The notes under the pieces were generated by a model that worked only from the letters and a program-made list of their open reading frames with translations, was not told the DNA's origin and made no database searches. The translations under genes and the position numbers were made by a program. From Oscillospiraceae bacterium (GTDB lineage Bacteria > Bacillota > Clostridia > Oscillospirales > Oscillospiraceae): a DNA stretch of 64,000 bases. How positions within the stretch are numbered: position 1 is the stretch's first letter; every line of letters begins with the position of its first letter. The DNA is taken from contig CAJTFN010000006.1 of the NCBI GenBank assembly GCA_910575815.1, positions 1 to 64,000 on the forward strand. The letters run 5' to 3'. Shown piece by piece: positions 25,659 through 34,090 of the stretch.

Positions 25659-26216
25659 ATGATACCGATTTCCGGTGTGAACGCCAACGCGGTCCAGCCT
25701 ATGACCACCGCTGAAAAAGTGCTGGGCGCATCCAAGGTGCAGCGGGAGGAGCCCACAGCCCGCCAAGCGAAACCCATGATGGATGAATACATTCCCGAAG
25801 AACCCCAGGAGCCCTCTGGCCGCTACTGGATGGGCCGGGACGAGAATGGCCAACCCAAGATTTATTTTGACGATCCGGAGCAGGCGGCGGACACGCCTCA
25901 GCCGCCGGAGGCCGCCCCCGACGCCAAGAATCCGGACACTCCCGAGGCGGAACCGCCCGACACGGCAAATGAGGGCGCGAAGGGCCCGGAGAGGAAAAAG
26001 GACGAGGTCTGGGCGGGCAATACCGATAAGGTAGATCGTGAGATCGAAAAGCTGAAAAAGAAGAAAGAGGAGCTGGAGCAGCGGCTCCGTACCGAGACCG
26101 ACGAGGCCAAGATCAAGGATCTGGAGCGCCAGCTGGCCCAGGTGTCCCGGGAGTTGACGCAGAAGGACAACGACACATACCGAAAGCGGCACTCCACCTT
26201 CACACAGCTATCCTGA
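25659..26216 (+). CDS. Conserved linker and coiled-coil protein of unknown function
   Basis: A 185-residue soluble protein. It has an N-terminal SGVNANAVQPMTTAEKVLG peptide, a central motif EPSGRYWMGRDENGQPKIYF that looks like a small beta unit, a Pro/Asp/Glu-rich linker (about 75-115) and a C-terminal coiled coil (DREIEKLKKKKEELEQRL...LERQLAQVSREL). AAGGAGG lies upstream. It pairs with the previous gene and is closed by a terminator. No characterised relative is recognised. Confidence 0.7.
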   Translation: MIPISGVNANAVQPMTTAEKVLGASKVQREEPTARQAKPMMDEYIPEEPQEPSGRYWMGRDENGQPKIYFDDPEQAADTPQPPEAAPDAKNPDTPEAEPPDTANEGAKGPERKKDEVWAGNTDKVDREIEKLKKKKEELEQRLRTETDEAKIKDLERQLAQVSRELTQKDNDTYRKRHSTFTQLS

Positions 26217-26223
26217 TGTTTGA

Positions 26224-26256
26224 AAAGCGGCGGTTTTGAAAATAAACCGCCGCTTT
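26224..26256 (+). terminator. Terminator after the coiled-coil pair
   Basis: Perfect 13-bp stem AAAGCGGCGGTTT / AAACCGCCGCTTT with a 7-base loop. Confidence 0.8.
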
Positions 26257-26297
26257 CCAGCTCCGCCTAACGCGTTCTATCAATCGGCCCCCCCCAT

Positions 26298-27584
26298 TCA
26301 TCGCTGCCGGGACGGCGAGACGTTCAGCAGCACACTCAAGTAAAACTGCCGTCCGTTTTTCTCTGTCAGCACCGCCCCATGGTACTTCTCCGCCACCGCC
26401 TGGATGTTGGAAAGCCCGGTTCCCGCCGGAGGCAGCGGCCCTTCGGGGCAGGTGTTCTCAAAGGTGAGCATATAGAAATCCCCCTGCCGCTTTCCGCCAA
26501 CGCGGATGGCCCTGGCCCCATCGCCGGAACGGCAGGCGGCAATGGCGTTGTCCAGAGCGTTGGCAAAGAGCACGCATAGGTCCAGGTCATCAATCCCGCA
26601 GGGCTTGGGAAGGACCAAGGACACCTCCGCCGCGATCTCCTTCGCCAGCCCCAGCTTCTCCCCCAGCAGAATATCCACCACCGGGTTCCCGGTCTGATAG
26701 GGGAAGGACAGAGACTCCGAGACGGTCTCCAGCTTCTTCAGGTATTCCCGGCTCTCCTCCAGTTTTCCGCCCCGGAGCAGGCCGTCCAGGACAGATAAAT
26801 GGTTTTTGATGTCGTGGCGGAAGGATTTTGTCTGTTCATAGCGAGCTTGGGCCTCGGTGATATAGACCTTTTGTTCATGGGCCGCCTGGGTCAGCGATTG
26901 CAGCTCCGCCTGAGCCTGAAAGCCCTTGCAGAGATGACGGTATGCGTACAGGGTGCACAGCAGCGCCGCCAGGCCCATGACTTGCAGGAGCAGCAGCGTA
27001 CTGTGCCTGCCAACCTCTTCCAGAGAAATGACGGGGGCAAAAAAGCTGTAGGCGGTCTCGAGGATATACAGCTCCGCGGCAAAGAAAAACAGTCCGGGAA
27101 ACAGCAGAAGTCCGATATAAGGCGTCTGGCTGTCCTCCGTCCAGGCCAGGAGCTTCAGTACAGCATAATAGCAGCCGGCGCACAGCACAAAGAAAAGGAG
27201 CTGTGCCGCTAAAAGCAATAGATACAACAGCGGGCTTCCGATAAAGCGTGGAAAGAGCGCCGCCTCCACAGAGTTGATGATTCCGAAAGAGAGCTGTGAA
27301 ACGTAGTAGGACAGTACGGCGGCCAGCCAGGACACAGACCGCTGATTTCTCATCCCATAGCGGCTGAGTCCGTAGAGCGCCAGCACGCCTGCGCCAACGG
27401 AGAGTGTCCCGTCAAGGGCAAGTCTGTCCGAGATCAGCTGAATCATACCCAAGAGGAGAAAATAAGCGGCAAAGTGCCATTTTTTCAGTCTCTTCCTGGT
27501 GAGGCGGCTGATAAAGACCATGTGCATCACCCCATGTCCCACAATGAGACAGAGGCTGTCCAGAAACAGCGCGAAATAGTCCAT
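26298..27584 (-). CDS. GHKL-type sensor histidine kinase
   Basis: A 428-residue AgrC/LytS-like kinase. About six membrane helices fill residues 1-215, followed by a short coiled segment, the phospho-acceptor region SFRHDIKNHLSVLDGLL and a GHKL ATPase domain (LFANALDNAIAACRSG, PAGTGLSNIQAVAEKYHG). GAGGGGGG lies 8 bases before the start. It follows its LytTR regulator by one base, so the two form a typical AgrCA-like pair. No agrB/agrD-like peptide genes are nearby, so the ligand is unknown. Confidence 0.9.
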   Translation of the reverse strand: MDYFALFLDSLCLIVGHGVMHMVFISRLTRKRLKKWHFAAYFLLLGMIQLISDRLALDGTLSVGAGVLALYGLSRYGMRNQRSVSWLAAVLSYYVSQLSFGIINSVEAALFPRFIGSPLLYLLLLAAQLLFFVLCAGCYYAVLKLLAWTEDSQTPYIGLLLFPGLFFFAAELYILETAYSFFAPVISLEEVGRHSTLLLLQVMGLAALLCTLYAYRHLCKGFQAQAELQSLTQAAHEQKVYITEAQARYEQTKSFRHDIKNHLSVLDGLLRGGKLEESREYLKKLETVSESLSFPYQTGNPVVDILLGEKLGLAKEIAAEVSLVLPKPCGIDDLDLCVLFANALDNAIAACRSGDGARAIRVGGKRQGDFYMLTFENTCPEGPLPPAGTGLSNIQAVAEKYHGAVLTEKNGRQFYLSVLLNVSPSRQR

Positions 27585-27585
27585 G

Positions 27586-28305
27586 TCAGATCCCCCCCTC
27601 TTTCATATAGCGCAAAAGGGCCTGGGTCAGCTCCCGCTCCCGCAGCCGGGAGGCAGGGATACGCTCCCCCTGGAACAGGAGGACCTGCCCATCCTGGCAC
27701 CCGCGCACATAATCCAGGTTGACCAGATAACTCCGGTGGCACTTGAAAAAACGCCCATCCACCCGCCTCTCCAAGTCCTCCAGCTTGTCATAGTAGTCGA
27801 TCACGGTTCCGTCCTGTTTATGGAGATAGACTTTCCGGCCCAGGACCTCGCAGTACACGATATCCGAGAGCAGAACGACCTCGCAGCCGGTCCCCCGCTG
27901 GATCACCATCTCCTTCGCCCCCCTGTGCTCCAGAGAGCGGAGCACCCGGTCCATGGTTTGATGGAAGCGGACGCTGTCCAGTGGCTTGAGCAGGTAGTCG
28001 TACGCCTCTACCTGGAAAGCGTCGAACACGCACTCCTTCAAAACCGTCACGAAAATCAGCAGGCTTCGGTTTCCCCGCTGGCGAAGCAGTCCGGCCGTCT
28101 CCATTCCGTCCGGTTGTTCCATCTGGATGTCCAGAAAAATCACGTCAAAGCCATCGCCGCTCTCCAGCAGGGCGCGTCCGCCTGAAAAGCTGCTGACAGA
28201 ATAGGCGGTGATTTGCCTCTTTTCCATATAATCTGCGAGGTGGCCGGCAATCGCCCGGGCCATCCGCGGCTCGTCGTCGCAGATCGCGAATTTTATCATA
28301 TTCAT
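27586..28305 (-). CDS. LytTR-family response regulator
   Basis: A 239-residue AgrA/LytR-type regulator. The receiver begins IKFAICDDEP with phospho-acceptor D59 (VIFLDIQM) and K in YLLKPLDS; the C-terminal LytTR DNA-binding domain shows IVYCEVLGRKVYLH, FFKCHRSYLVNLDYV and IPASRLRERELTQALL. Starts at 28299, 28305 or the tandem GTG codons before it are possible because no strong ribosome site is visible. Targets are not evident in the window. Confidence 0.9.
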   Translation of the reverse strand: MNMIKFAICDDEPRMARAIAGHLADYMEKRQITAYSVSSFSGGRALLESGDGFDVIFLDIQMEQPDGMETAGLLRQRGNRSLLIFVTVLKECVFDAFQVEAYDYLLKPLDSVRFHQTMDRVLRSLEHRGAKEMVIQRGTGCEVVLLSDIVYCEVLGRKVYLHKQDGTVIDYYDKLEDLERRVDGRFFKCHRSYLVNLDYVRGCQDGQVLLFQGERIPASRLRERELTQALLRYMKEGGI

Positions 28306-28403
28306 CACCACGTTTTCTTCCCAGATTAGCAGAAGGGAAACAAGGACGCAAGGCTCATTGTAATAGAATGTCGCAAATCTGTCACGAAATGAATTTCGCC
28401 GTT

Positions 28404-28439
28404 CTCAAAAAACCGGCGGAGCGGCCGCTGCCGCTCCGC
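28404..28439 (-). terminator. Terminator of the module 4 operon
   Basis: Minus-strand stem GCGGAGCGG / CCGCTCCGC followed by a run of six T, just past the end of the kinase gene. Confidence 0.75.
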
Positions 28440-28449
28440 TTCTGTTCAT

Positions 28450-29331
28450 CTATGCGTTACGCGCGTGAAAAGACAGCTTGATTTCCAGCGTATCGCCTGT
28501 GATCCGGGCGGACGCCTGCCCGCCCATCCGTTCCATCAACTCCCGCACAATGGAGAGCCCCAGACCGGCCCCGCCCGTCTCCCGGGCGGGGCTGCTCTGA
28601 TAGAAGCGGTCAAACAGGTGATCCGGGTCCGGCCGGGGGCCGGGGCGCAGGGCATTGGAAAAGAGAATTTCACCATCCCCGCCGGAGACCGCCAGTCCCC
28701 CGCCGCCGTGGCGCAGGGCGTTGGCAATCAGGTTCCGGTACACCCGGCCCAGGGCCTCCGCGCTGGCCCAAACCCTTCTATCCTCCCGGTCAAACCGCAG
28801 CTCCGGCTCCACTCCCGCCGCCTCCAGCTGAGGGTAAAACTCCGCCAGCGCATCCCACAAAGGCGGCAGGGCGGCCGTCTCCTGACACTCCAGCGGCAGC
28901 GGCTCACTCAGCAGCCGGGTGTACAGAAACAGCTCGTCCAGCAGCCCTTCCAGTTCCTTCAGCCGCTTTTGTACGATGCCCAGGTACTCCCTTTGCCGCT
29001 CCGGTTCTCCCTCCAGCAGCTGCAAATAGCCCATGGCCCCGGCCAGAGGCGTACGGATGTCGTGGGAAATACAGGCCATGGTGTATTTTAGCTCCTGTTC
29101 CCTTCTCTGGGTTTCCAGGCGAAGCTGCCGCGCCTCCTCCAGCCGACGGTTCACCGTCTGGCACAGCCGCCGGGGCGCCGCGCCGGTCATCCCCACCGTC
29201 AGGCGCAGATTGCTTTGCAGCGGCGTTTCCTCCAGTGTCCGGGCCATCTCCAGCATTTGGGCGCGGTAGGAACACAGGCGCAAAAGAGCGATTCCCAGGG
29301 CGGCAAGGGCCAGAATCAGGGCCGGCAGCAT
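28450..29331 (-). CDS. Sensor histidine kinase with a single membrane helix (module 4)
   Basis: A 293-residue kinase with one N-terminal helix (LPALILALAALGIALLRLC) and no extracytoplasmic domain. The H box is CISHDIRTPLAGAMGYLQLL; the ATPase domain has RVYRNLIANALRHGGGG and GGAGLGLSIVRELME. AAGGAGG precedes the start. It is the last gene of the run regulator, ATPase, permease, kinase. Lacking a sensor domain, it probably senses through the membrane or the ABC transporter. Confidence 0.9.
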   Translation of the reverse strand: MLPALILALAALGIALLRLCSYRAQMLEMARTLEETPLQSNLRLTVGMTGAAPRRLCQTVNRRLEEARQLRLETQRREQELKYTMACISHDIRTPLAGAMGYLQLLEGEPERQREYLGIVQKRLKELEGLLDELFLYTRLLSEPLPLECQETAALPPLWDALAEFYPQLEAAGVEPELRFDREDRRVWASAEALGRVYRNLIANALRHGGGGLAVSGGDGEILFSNALRPGPRPDPDHLFDRFYQSSPARETGGAGLGLSIVRELMERMGGQASARITGDTLEIKLSFHARNA

Positions 29332-29343
29332 AAAAACTCCTCC

Positions 29344-30135
29344 TTAAACGTCCCGTTTCTCCATAAACAGCAGGCTCCCCGCAGCGTAAATCAGACTCCA
29401 GACAAGGGTGCAGGCCAGAATCAGCCCCACCTGCGGTGTGTTCACACCGCACACAACGGCACTGAGGAAATACTGCTCCAGGCGGGGGAGTCTCAGCATG
29501 GCGAAGAGGGTTCCCGCCAGCATAGCGGTCAGGCCGCTCCCCGCCACCATGGACAGAATGATTCCCAAGGTATTGCTCCGGGTCAGCAGGACCAGCGCCA
29601 GGGCCATCAGGGAAAAGGCCCAGTGGGGCAGCCACAGCCAAACGGTGTATTGTACAATACTCCAAACCGGCGCCGGCGCCGGGTGCCAATGCACAAGCAC
29701 AGGGGCGAACAACATCAGCAAAACCGAAAAGACCGTCAGAATCCCGCTGTAAATTCCCGCCAGAAGTATTTTCGAACACACATAATCCCGGCGGCGGGGC
29801 TTGACGCAGCAGGTATTTTTGATGAATCCGCTGGAAAAATCGCCGTTGACAAAGATCGTCACCCCGATCCCGGCCATCACCAGCAAAAAGCCGCCGCCCA
29901 AGGTCTCGTGCATCAGCTCCATCTGAGACATGCTATGAATAAGTTCGCTCAGCATCCAGTCCGATTCGGTGACCTCCGCCCCCTGGGTCTCCATGGCGTC
30001 CAGCGTTTCCGGGCTGGCGATGTGCGCCGCCATTACCACCACCAAAAGCAGCAGCAGCGCGGTCACAGCCAGCATCACATAAAAGCTCCGGCTCTTCACC
30101 AGCCGCCGCAGGTCCATACGCAGCATATTAAACAC
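29344..30135 (-). CDS. ABC-2-type permease (module 4)
   Basis: A 263-residue membrane protein with six helices and a start typical of the NatB/BcrB-like group (MLRMDLRRLVKSRSFYVMLAVTALLLLL). The GTG at 30135 is preferred since GGGAGGA lies 7 bases upstream and the frame overlaps the ATPase end by 8 bases; the ATG at 30126 is possible. With the ATPase it should form a two-gene exporter for an envelope-active compound. Confidence 0.85.
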   Translation of the reverse strand: MFNMLRMDLRRLVKSRSFYVMLAVTALLLLLVVVMAAHIASPETLDAMETQGAEVTESDWMLSELIHSMSQMELMHETLGGGFLLVMAGIGVTIFVNGDFSSGFIKNTCCVKPRRRDYVCSKILLAGIYSGILTVFSVLLMLFAPVLVHWHPAPAPVWSIVQYTVWLWLPHWAFSLMALALVLLTRSNTLGIILSMVAGSGLTAMLAGTLFAMLRLPRLEQYFLSAVVCGVNTPQVGLILACTLVWSLIYAAGSLLFMEKRDV

Positions 30136-31039
30136 GATCGCTTCCTCCCATCCGCTCCAAAAAGTAGCTCTCCAGGTCCTGCCGGTGCAGCCCCATTTCC
30201 TCCACCGCGACACCCGCCTGGGTGAGAAGCTGCCCCACGGCCCTGGCATCCACGGCCTCGTAAATCCGGAGCTCGCCCTCCGGCCGCATTTCCCAGCGGG
30301 TCAGATGGAGCTCCCGTTCCAGCAGGGCCGCCGCCTTCTGGGGCTGGTCCGCTTTCAGATGCAGATAGTCGGTGCATTTCTGTTCCAGTTCGGCGGCGGT
30401 AATCTGCTCCATCAGCCGCCCCTCTTGAATAATGCCGTACCGGGTGGCGATCTTACTCAGCTCCCCCAGGATGTGAGAGCTGACCAGAATGGTCAGGCCC
30501 CGCTCCCGGTTCAGCCGCAGCAGCAGCTCCCGCATTTCCCGGATGCCCTCCGGGTCCAAGCCGTTGATGGGTTCGTCCAGCAGCAGCAGATCCGGCCCGC
30601 CCAGCAGAGCCAGGGCCACCCCCAGCCGCTGCTTCATGCCCATCGAGTAGTGGCGCACCGGCTTTTTCTCCTTGGGGGCCAGGCCCACGGTTTTCAGGAT
30701 CTCCTCCACCTGCCGCTCCGGGCTGTCCAGCCCCAGCAGAGTGGCGCAGAGCCGCAGATTCTCCCGTCCGCTCAGGTCCGGGAAGAGCCCCGGCTGCTCG
30801 ATGAGCGCTCCTACCCGGCGGCGGGCCACGGAGTCCCGGACGGGCTTGCCGAAAATCAGCGCTTCCCCCTGGGTGGGCCGGGCCAGCCCGCACAGGAGTT
30901 TTAAGGTGGTGGATTTGCCTGCGCCGTTTTGGCCAATGAAGCCGTAGATGTCCCCCTGCTCCACCCGCAGATCCAGGTGATCCACGGCCCAGCGGTCCTT
31001 ATAGCGCTTGGACAGTCCCATGGTCTGTATGACTGACAT
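30128..31039 (-). CDS. ABC exporter ATPase, BcrA-like (module 4)
   Basis: A 303-residue protein: ATPase core with Walker A FIGQNGAGKST, signature YSMGMKQRLGVAL, Walker B LLLLDEPINGLDPEG and SSHILGELS, then a C-terminal extension of about 80 residues (LKADQPQKAAALLERELH...) typical of bacitracin-type transport ATPases. The start at 31039 follows AAAAGGAGGC; longer upstream frames cross the operator. Walker B has DEPIN where most relatives have DEPTN. Confidence 0.92.
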   Translation of the reverse strand: MSVIQTMGLSKRYKDRWAVDHLDLRVEQGDIYGFIGQNGAGKSTTLKLLCGLARPTQGEALIFGKPVRDSVARRRVGALIEQPGLFPDLSGRENLRLCATLLGLDSPERQVEEILKTVGLAPKEKKPVRHYSMGMKQRLGVALALLGGPDLLLLDEPINGLDPEGIREMRELLLRLNRERGLTILVSSHILGELSKIATRYGIIQEGRLMEQITAAELEQKCTDYLHLKADQPQKAAALLERELHLTRWEMRPEGELRIYEAVDARAVGQLLTQAGVAVEEMGLHRQDLESYFLERMGGSDRV

Positions 31040-31090
31040 GTAAAAGCCTCCTTTTCTGTTTACAGGCTCAGTCTGACAGACAAATGCCCA

Positions 31091-31123
31091 AACATCGCAA
31101 AGGAAAGGTAAAGAAAGCGCAAA
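31091..31123 (-). promoter_or_regulatory. Module 4 operator: three consecutive 11-mers
   Basis: On the minus strand TTTGCGCTTTC, TTTACCTTTCC and TTTGCGATGTT follow each other without gap. Direct repeats of exactly 11 bases, between the regulator stop and the ATPase start, fit an OmpR-type binding site. Confidence 0.6.
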
Positions 31124-31125
31124 GT

Positions 31126-31797
31126 TTACTCCGCCAGCTTGAAGCCGATGCCCCACACCGTCTGGATGTAGCGGTCCGTGCCGCTGGGACGCAGCTTGGC
31201 GCGGATGTTGCTGATGTGGACGGTGATGGTTTTGTCCTCCACGGCGTACGCCTCCTGCCAGACGGCCTCGTAGATCTGCTGCTTGGTAAAGACCCGCTTG
31301 GGCCGGCCCGCCAGCAGTTCCACGATCTTAAACTCATGGGCGGTGAGATTGACCGGCTGTCCCGCGGCGGTTAAGCTCCTCTCCTCCAGATTCAGCTCCC
31401 AGTCCCGGTAACGCAGAAGCGCTTCCGCGGGAATCTCGCTGGCATGGCGCAGCTGAACCAAAATTCTGGCCCACAGCTCCTCCAGCTGATAGGGTTTGGT
31501 CAGGTAGTCGTCCGCCCCCAGGCCCAACAGCTCCACCTTGTCGGACAGCTCCGTTTTCGCCGACAGTACGATTACCGGCGTCCGGCCGGTCCGGCGTATT
31601 TCCTCAATCAGCTCGCCGCCGGACAGCCCCGGGAGCATCAGGTCCACCAGCAGCAGATCGACGCCCCCCGCCTGCCAAAGCAGCCGCCCCTCTGTGCCGG
31701 AGAATGCCTGGGTGCACCGGCAGCCCTGCCGCCGCAGATAGGCGGCGGTGGAGTTGTTGATGTCGGTATCGTCTTCAACAATCAGGATGTGGGGCAT
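31126..31797 (-). CDS. OmpR-family response regulator (module 4)
   Basis: A 223-residue regulator with D9/D10, phospho-acceptor D52 (LLVDLMLPG), K in YLTKPYQ and a winged helix ending SNIRAKLRPSGTDRYIQTVWGIGFKL. The start at 31797 follows GAGGAGG by 9 bases. A TATAAT -10 lies on the minus strand about 25 bases upstream. It is the first gene of the module and probably acts on the repeats at 31091-31123. Confidence 0.92.
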   Translation of the reverse strand: MPHILIVEDDTDINNSTAAYLRRQGCRCTQAFSGTEGRLLWQAGGVDLLLVDLMLPGLSGGELIEEIRRTGRTPVIVLSAKTELSDKVELLGLGADDYLTKPYQLEELWARILVQLRHASEIPAEALLRYRDWELNLEERSLTAAGQPVNLTAHEFKIVELLAGRPKRVFTKQQIYEAVWQEAYAVEDKTITVHISNIRAKLRPSGTDRYIQTVWGIGFKLAE

Positions 31798-31982
31798 AAG
31801 AATGGCCTCCTCAGTCATTTTTGAAAATTATACTCCATCCGGGCGTTGAAGAAAATACTTTTGCCGCAAAATCTTTTCCCGGCGGCTTGAATCCGGCGGA
31901 AAAGCCGGTCTCCAGGATCTCTGCGGTACGATACCCCGCCCCTCCCTCTTCGCCCATTCCAAAAAGAAGTGCACGGAACCCA

Positions 31983-32012
31983 TTGACAAGAGGACTTTGC
32001 AACACATATAAT
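31983..32012 (+). promoter_or_regulatory. Sigma-A promoter of the chemoreceptor gene
   Basis: Perfect consensus hexamers TTGACA and TATAAT with an 18-base spacer, about 50 bases upstream of the start codon. Confidence 0.75.
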
Positions 32013-32063
32013 GGAGTTAACGCTTGTGCCCAGAATTCAATTGAAAATTAGAGGTGCAGAGAG

Positions 32064-34028
32064 ATGAAGAGTATCCGCAAAAAGATTACCGTGTGTCTGA
32101 TCGCAACGGTACTGATCGCCCTGGCGGCCGTCGGTTTGTCCAGCATTGCTTTGAACTACCGCAGCACCTTGGCCACCGTGGAGCAGATGATGAGCGAGAC
32201 CGCCGTGCTGGCGGCGGAGCGAATCGAGCAGGAATTGACCGCCTATAAAAATGTGGCCATGGACACCGGACGCATTACCCAGCTGTCCAACTCCTTTACC
32301 TCCCTGGATGAGAAACAGGCCATCATTGACGAGCGCGCCAGCCTCCACGGCTTCCAGCGGGGCAACGTGATCGATTTGAATGGCATCAGCATTTTTGACG
32401 GGAAGGACTACTCGGACCGGGAGTATGTCCAGCAGGCCATGCAGGGCAACGTCTATGTTTCCCAGCCCCTGGTCAGCAAGATCACGGGGGAGCTGTCCAT
32501 CATGGTGGCGGCGCCCGTCTATTCCGCCACGGGCTCCGTGGCCGGGGTGGTCTACTTCGTGCCGCCGGAGACCTTTTTGAACGACATCGTTTCCTCCATC
32601 AAGGTCAGCCCCAACAGCCAGGCCTACATGATCAATAAGGACGGCGATACCATCGCCGACGTCACCCTGGACACCATCACCACCCAAAACATCGAGCGGG
32701 AGGCCCAGAGCGACTCCTCCCTGAAGCAGCTGGCCGCCATTCACCAGGACATGCGCCAGGGGAAGATCGGCTTCGGCGGCTACCACGCCTCCGACGGGCC
32801 CCGTTTCGCTGCCTATGCCCCGGTGGGCGGAACGGACGGCTGGAGCGTTGCCGTCACCGCCATGAAGAAGGACTATCTGGCGGATACATACTTCGGTATG
32901 GCTATCAACGTTCTGGTGATCATTGTCTCCATTCTGGCCTCCATTGTGGTGGCCCTGAAGCTATCCAGCAACATCAGCGTTCCCATGCGGGCCTGCGCCG
33001 AGCGGATGAAGCTGCTGGTCCAGGGAGACCTGGAGTCCCCCGTCCCCCAGGCCACCGGCCAGGATGAGACAGCGGAGCTGACCCGCTCCACGGCGGAGAT
33101 GGTGACGGGGCTGAACACCATCATCAACGACATCCGCTATCTCCTCACGGAGATGGCCAACCGCAACTTCGACATCCAGTCCGCCCACCGGGAGGCCTAT
33201 GTGGGCAGCTTCCAGAACATCCTCTTATCCATGCAGACGCTGAAACGGGAGCTGAGCGGCTCCATGCGCCAAATCAACGCCTCCGCCGCCCAGGTCTCCG
33301 CCGCCAGCGGCCAGGTCTCCACCGGTGCCCAGACTCTGAGCCAGGGCTCCATGATGCAGGCCAGCTCCGTGGAACAGCTGGCAGCCACCATCAACGACAT
33401 CTCCGACAGCGCCCGGAAAACCTCCCAGGCCGCCGCCGAGGCGGGCCGTTTCGTGGGCCAGGCCGGCGGACAGCTGGGCATCAGCGTGGAGCACGTCAAG
33501 GAGCTCAACACCGCCATGGAAAAAATCTCCCGCTCTTCCGAGGAGATCTCCAAGATCATCGCCGCCATTGAAAACATCGCTTTCCAGACCAACATTCTCG
33601 CCCTGAACGCGGCTGTGGAGGCCGCCCGGGCGGGCAGCGCCGGCAAGGGCTTCGCCGTGGTGGCCGACGAGGTGCGGAACCTGGCCTCCAAGTCCGACGA
33701 GGCCGCCAAGGCCACCAAGGAACTGATCGAGGGGTCCATTATCGCCGTCACCGAGGGCAGTCAGGCCGTGGTGAAGGTCACCGAGTCCCTGGAGCAGACC
33801 AGCGTCTACGCCGGCCACGTGACCACCCAGATGGATATCGTGGTGGAGGCGGTGGAAAACCAGACCTCCGCCATCGCTCAGGTCACTGAGGGTGTGGATC
33901 AGATTTCCTCCGTGGTGCAGACCAACAGCGCCACCGCTCAGGAGAGCGCCGCTGCCAGCGAGGAACTCTCCGCCGAGGCGGCCAGCCTGAAGCATCTGGT
34001 GGACTCCTTTACACTTGCGAAATCCTGA
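32064..34028 (+). CDS. Methyl-accepting chemotaxis protein with dCache sensor
   Basis: A 654-residue transmembrane receptor. Helix at 8-28; extracytoplasmic dCache-type domain (about 30-275) with DLNGISIFDGKDYSDREYV and the YMINKDGDTIAD second lobe; helix at 275-298; HAMP; coiled signalling domain with the hairpin tip QTNILALNAAVEAARAG and GFAVVADEVRNLASKS. dCache domains with the YSDREYV pattern often bind amino acids, but the ligand cannot be named. AGAGGTG precedes the start. It stands alone, with no chemotaxis gene in the window. Confidence 0.93.
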   Translation: MKSIRKKITVCLIATVLIALAAVGLSSIALNYRSTLATVEQMMSETAVLAAERIEQELTAYKNVAMDTGRITQLSNSFTSLDEKQAIIDERASLHGFQRGNVIDLNGISIFDGKDYSDREYVQQAMQGNVYVSQPLVSKITGELSIMVAAPVYSATGSVAGVVYFVPPETFLNDIVSSIKVSPNSQAYMINKDGDTIADVTLDTITTQNIEREAQSDSSLKQLAAIHQDMRQGKIGFGGYHASDGPRFAAYAPVGGTDGWSVAVTAMKKDYLADTYFGMAINVLVIIVSILASIVVALKLSSNISVPMRACAERMKLLVQGDLESPVPQATGQDETAELTRSTAEMVTGLNTIINDIRYLLTEMANRNFDIQSAHREAYVGSFQNILLSMQTLKRELSGSMRQINASAAQVSAASGQVSTGAQTLSQGSMMQASSVEQLAATINDISDSARKTSQAAAEAGRFVGQAGGQLGISVEHVKELNTAMEKISRSSEEISKIIAAIENIAFQTNILALNAAVEAARAGSAGKGFAVVADEVRNLASKSDEAAKATKELIEGSIIAVTEGSQAVVKVTESLEQTSVYAGHVTTQMDIVVEAVENQTSAIAQVTEGVDQISSVVQTNSATAQESAAASEELSAEAASLKHLVDSFTLAKS

Positions 34029-34053
34029 GAAACCGGCAGGACCGTTTTCTATT

Positions 34054-34090
34054 AAGTTAAAGCCTCCGGCTAAGCCGGAGGCTTTAACTT
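34054..34090. terminator. Bidirectional terminator
   Basis: A perfect 17-bp stem AAGTTAAAGCCTCCGGC / GCCGGAGGCTTTAACTT with a TAA loop between convergent genes. A related, imperfect hairpin core recurs at 54748-54774. Confidence 0.85.
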
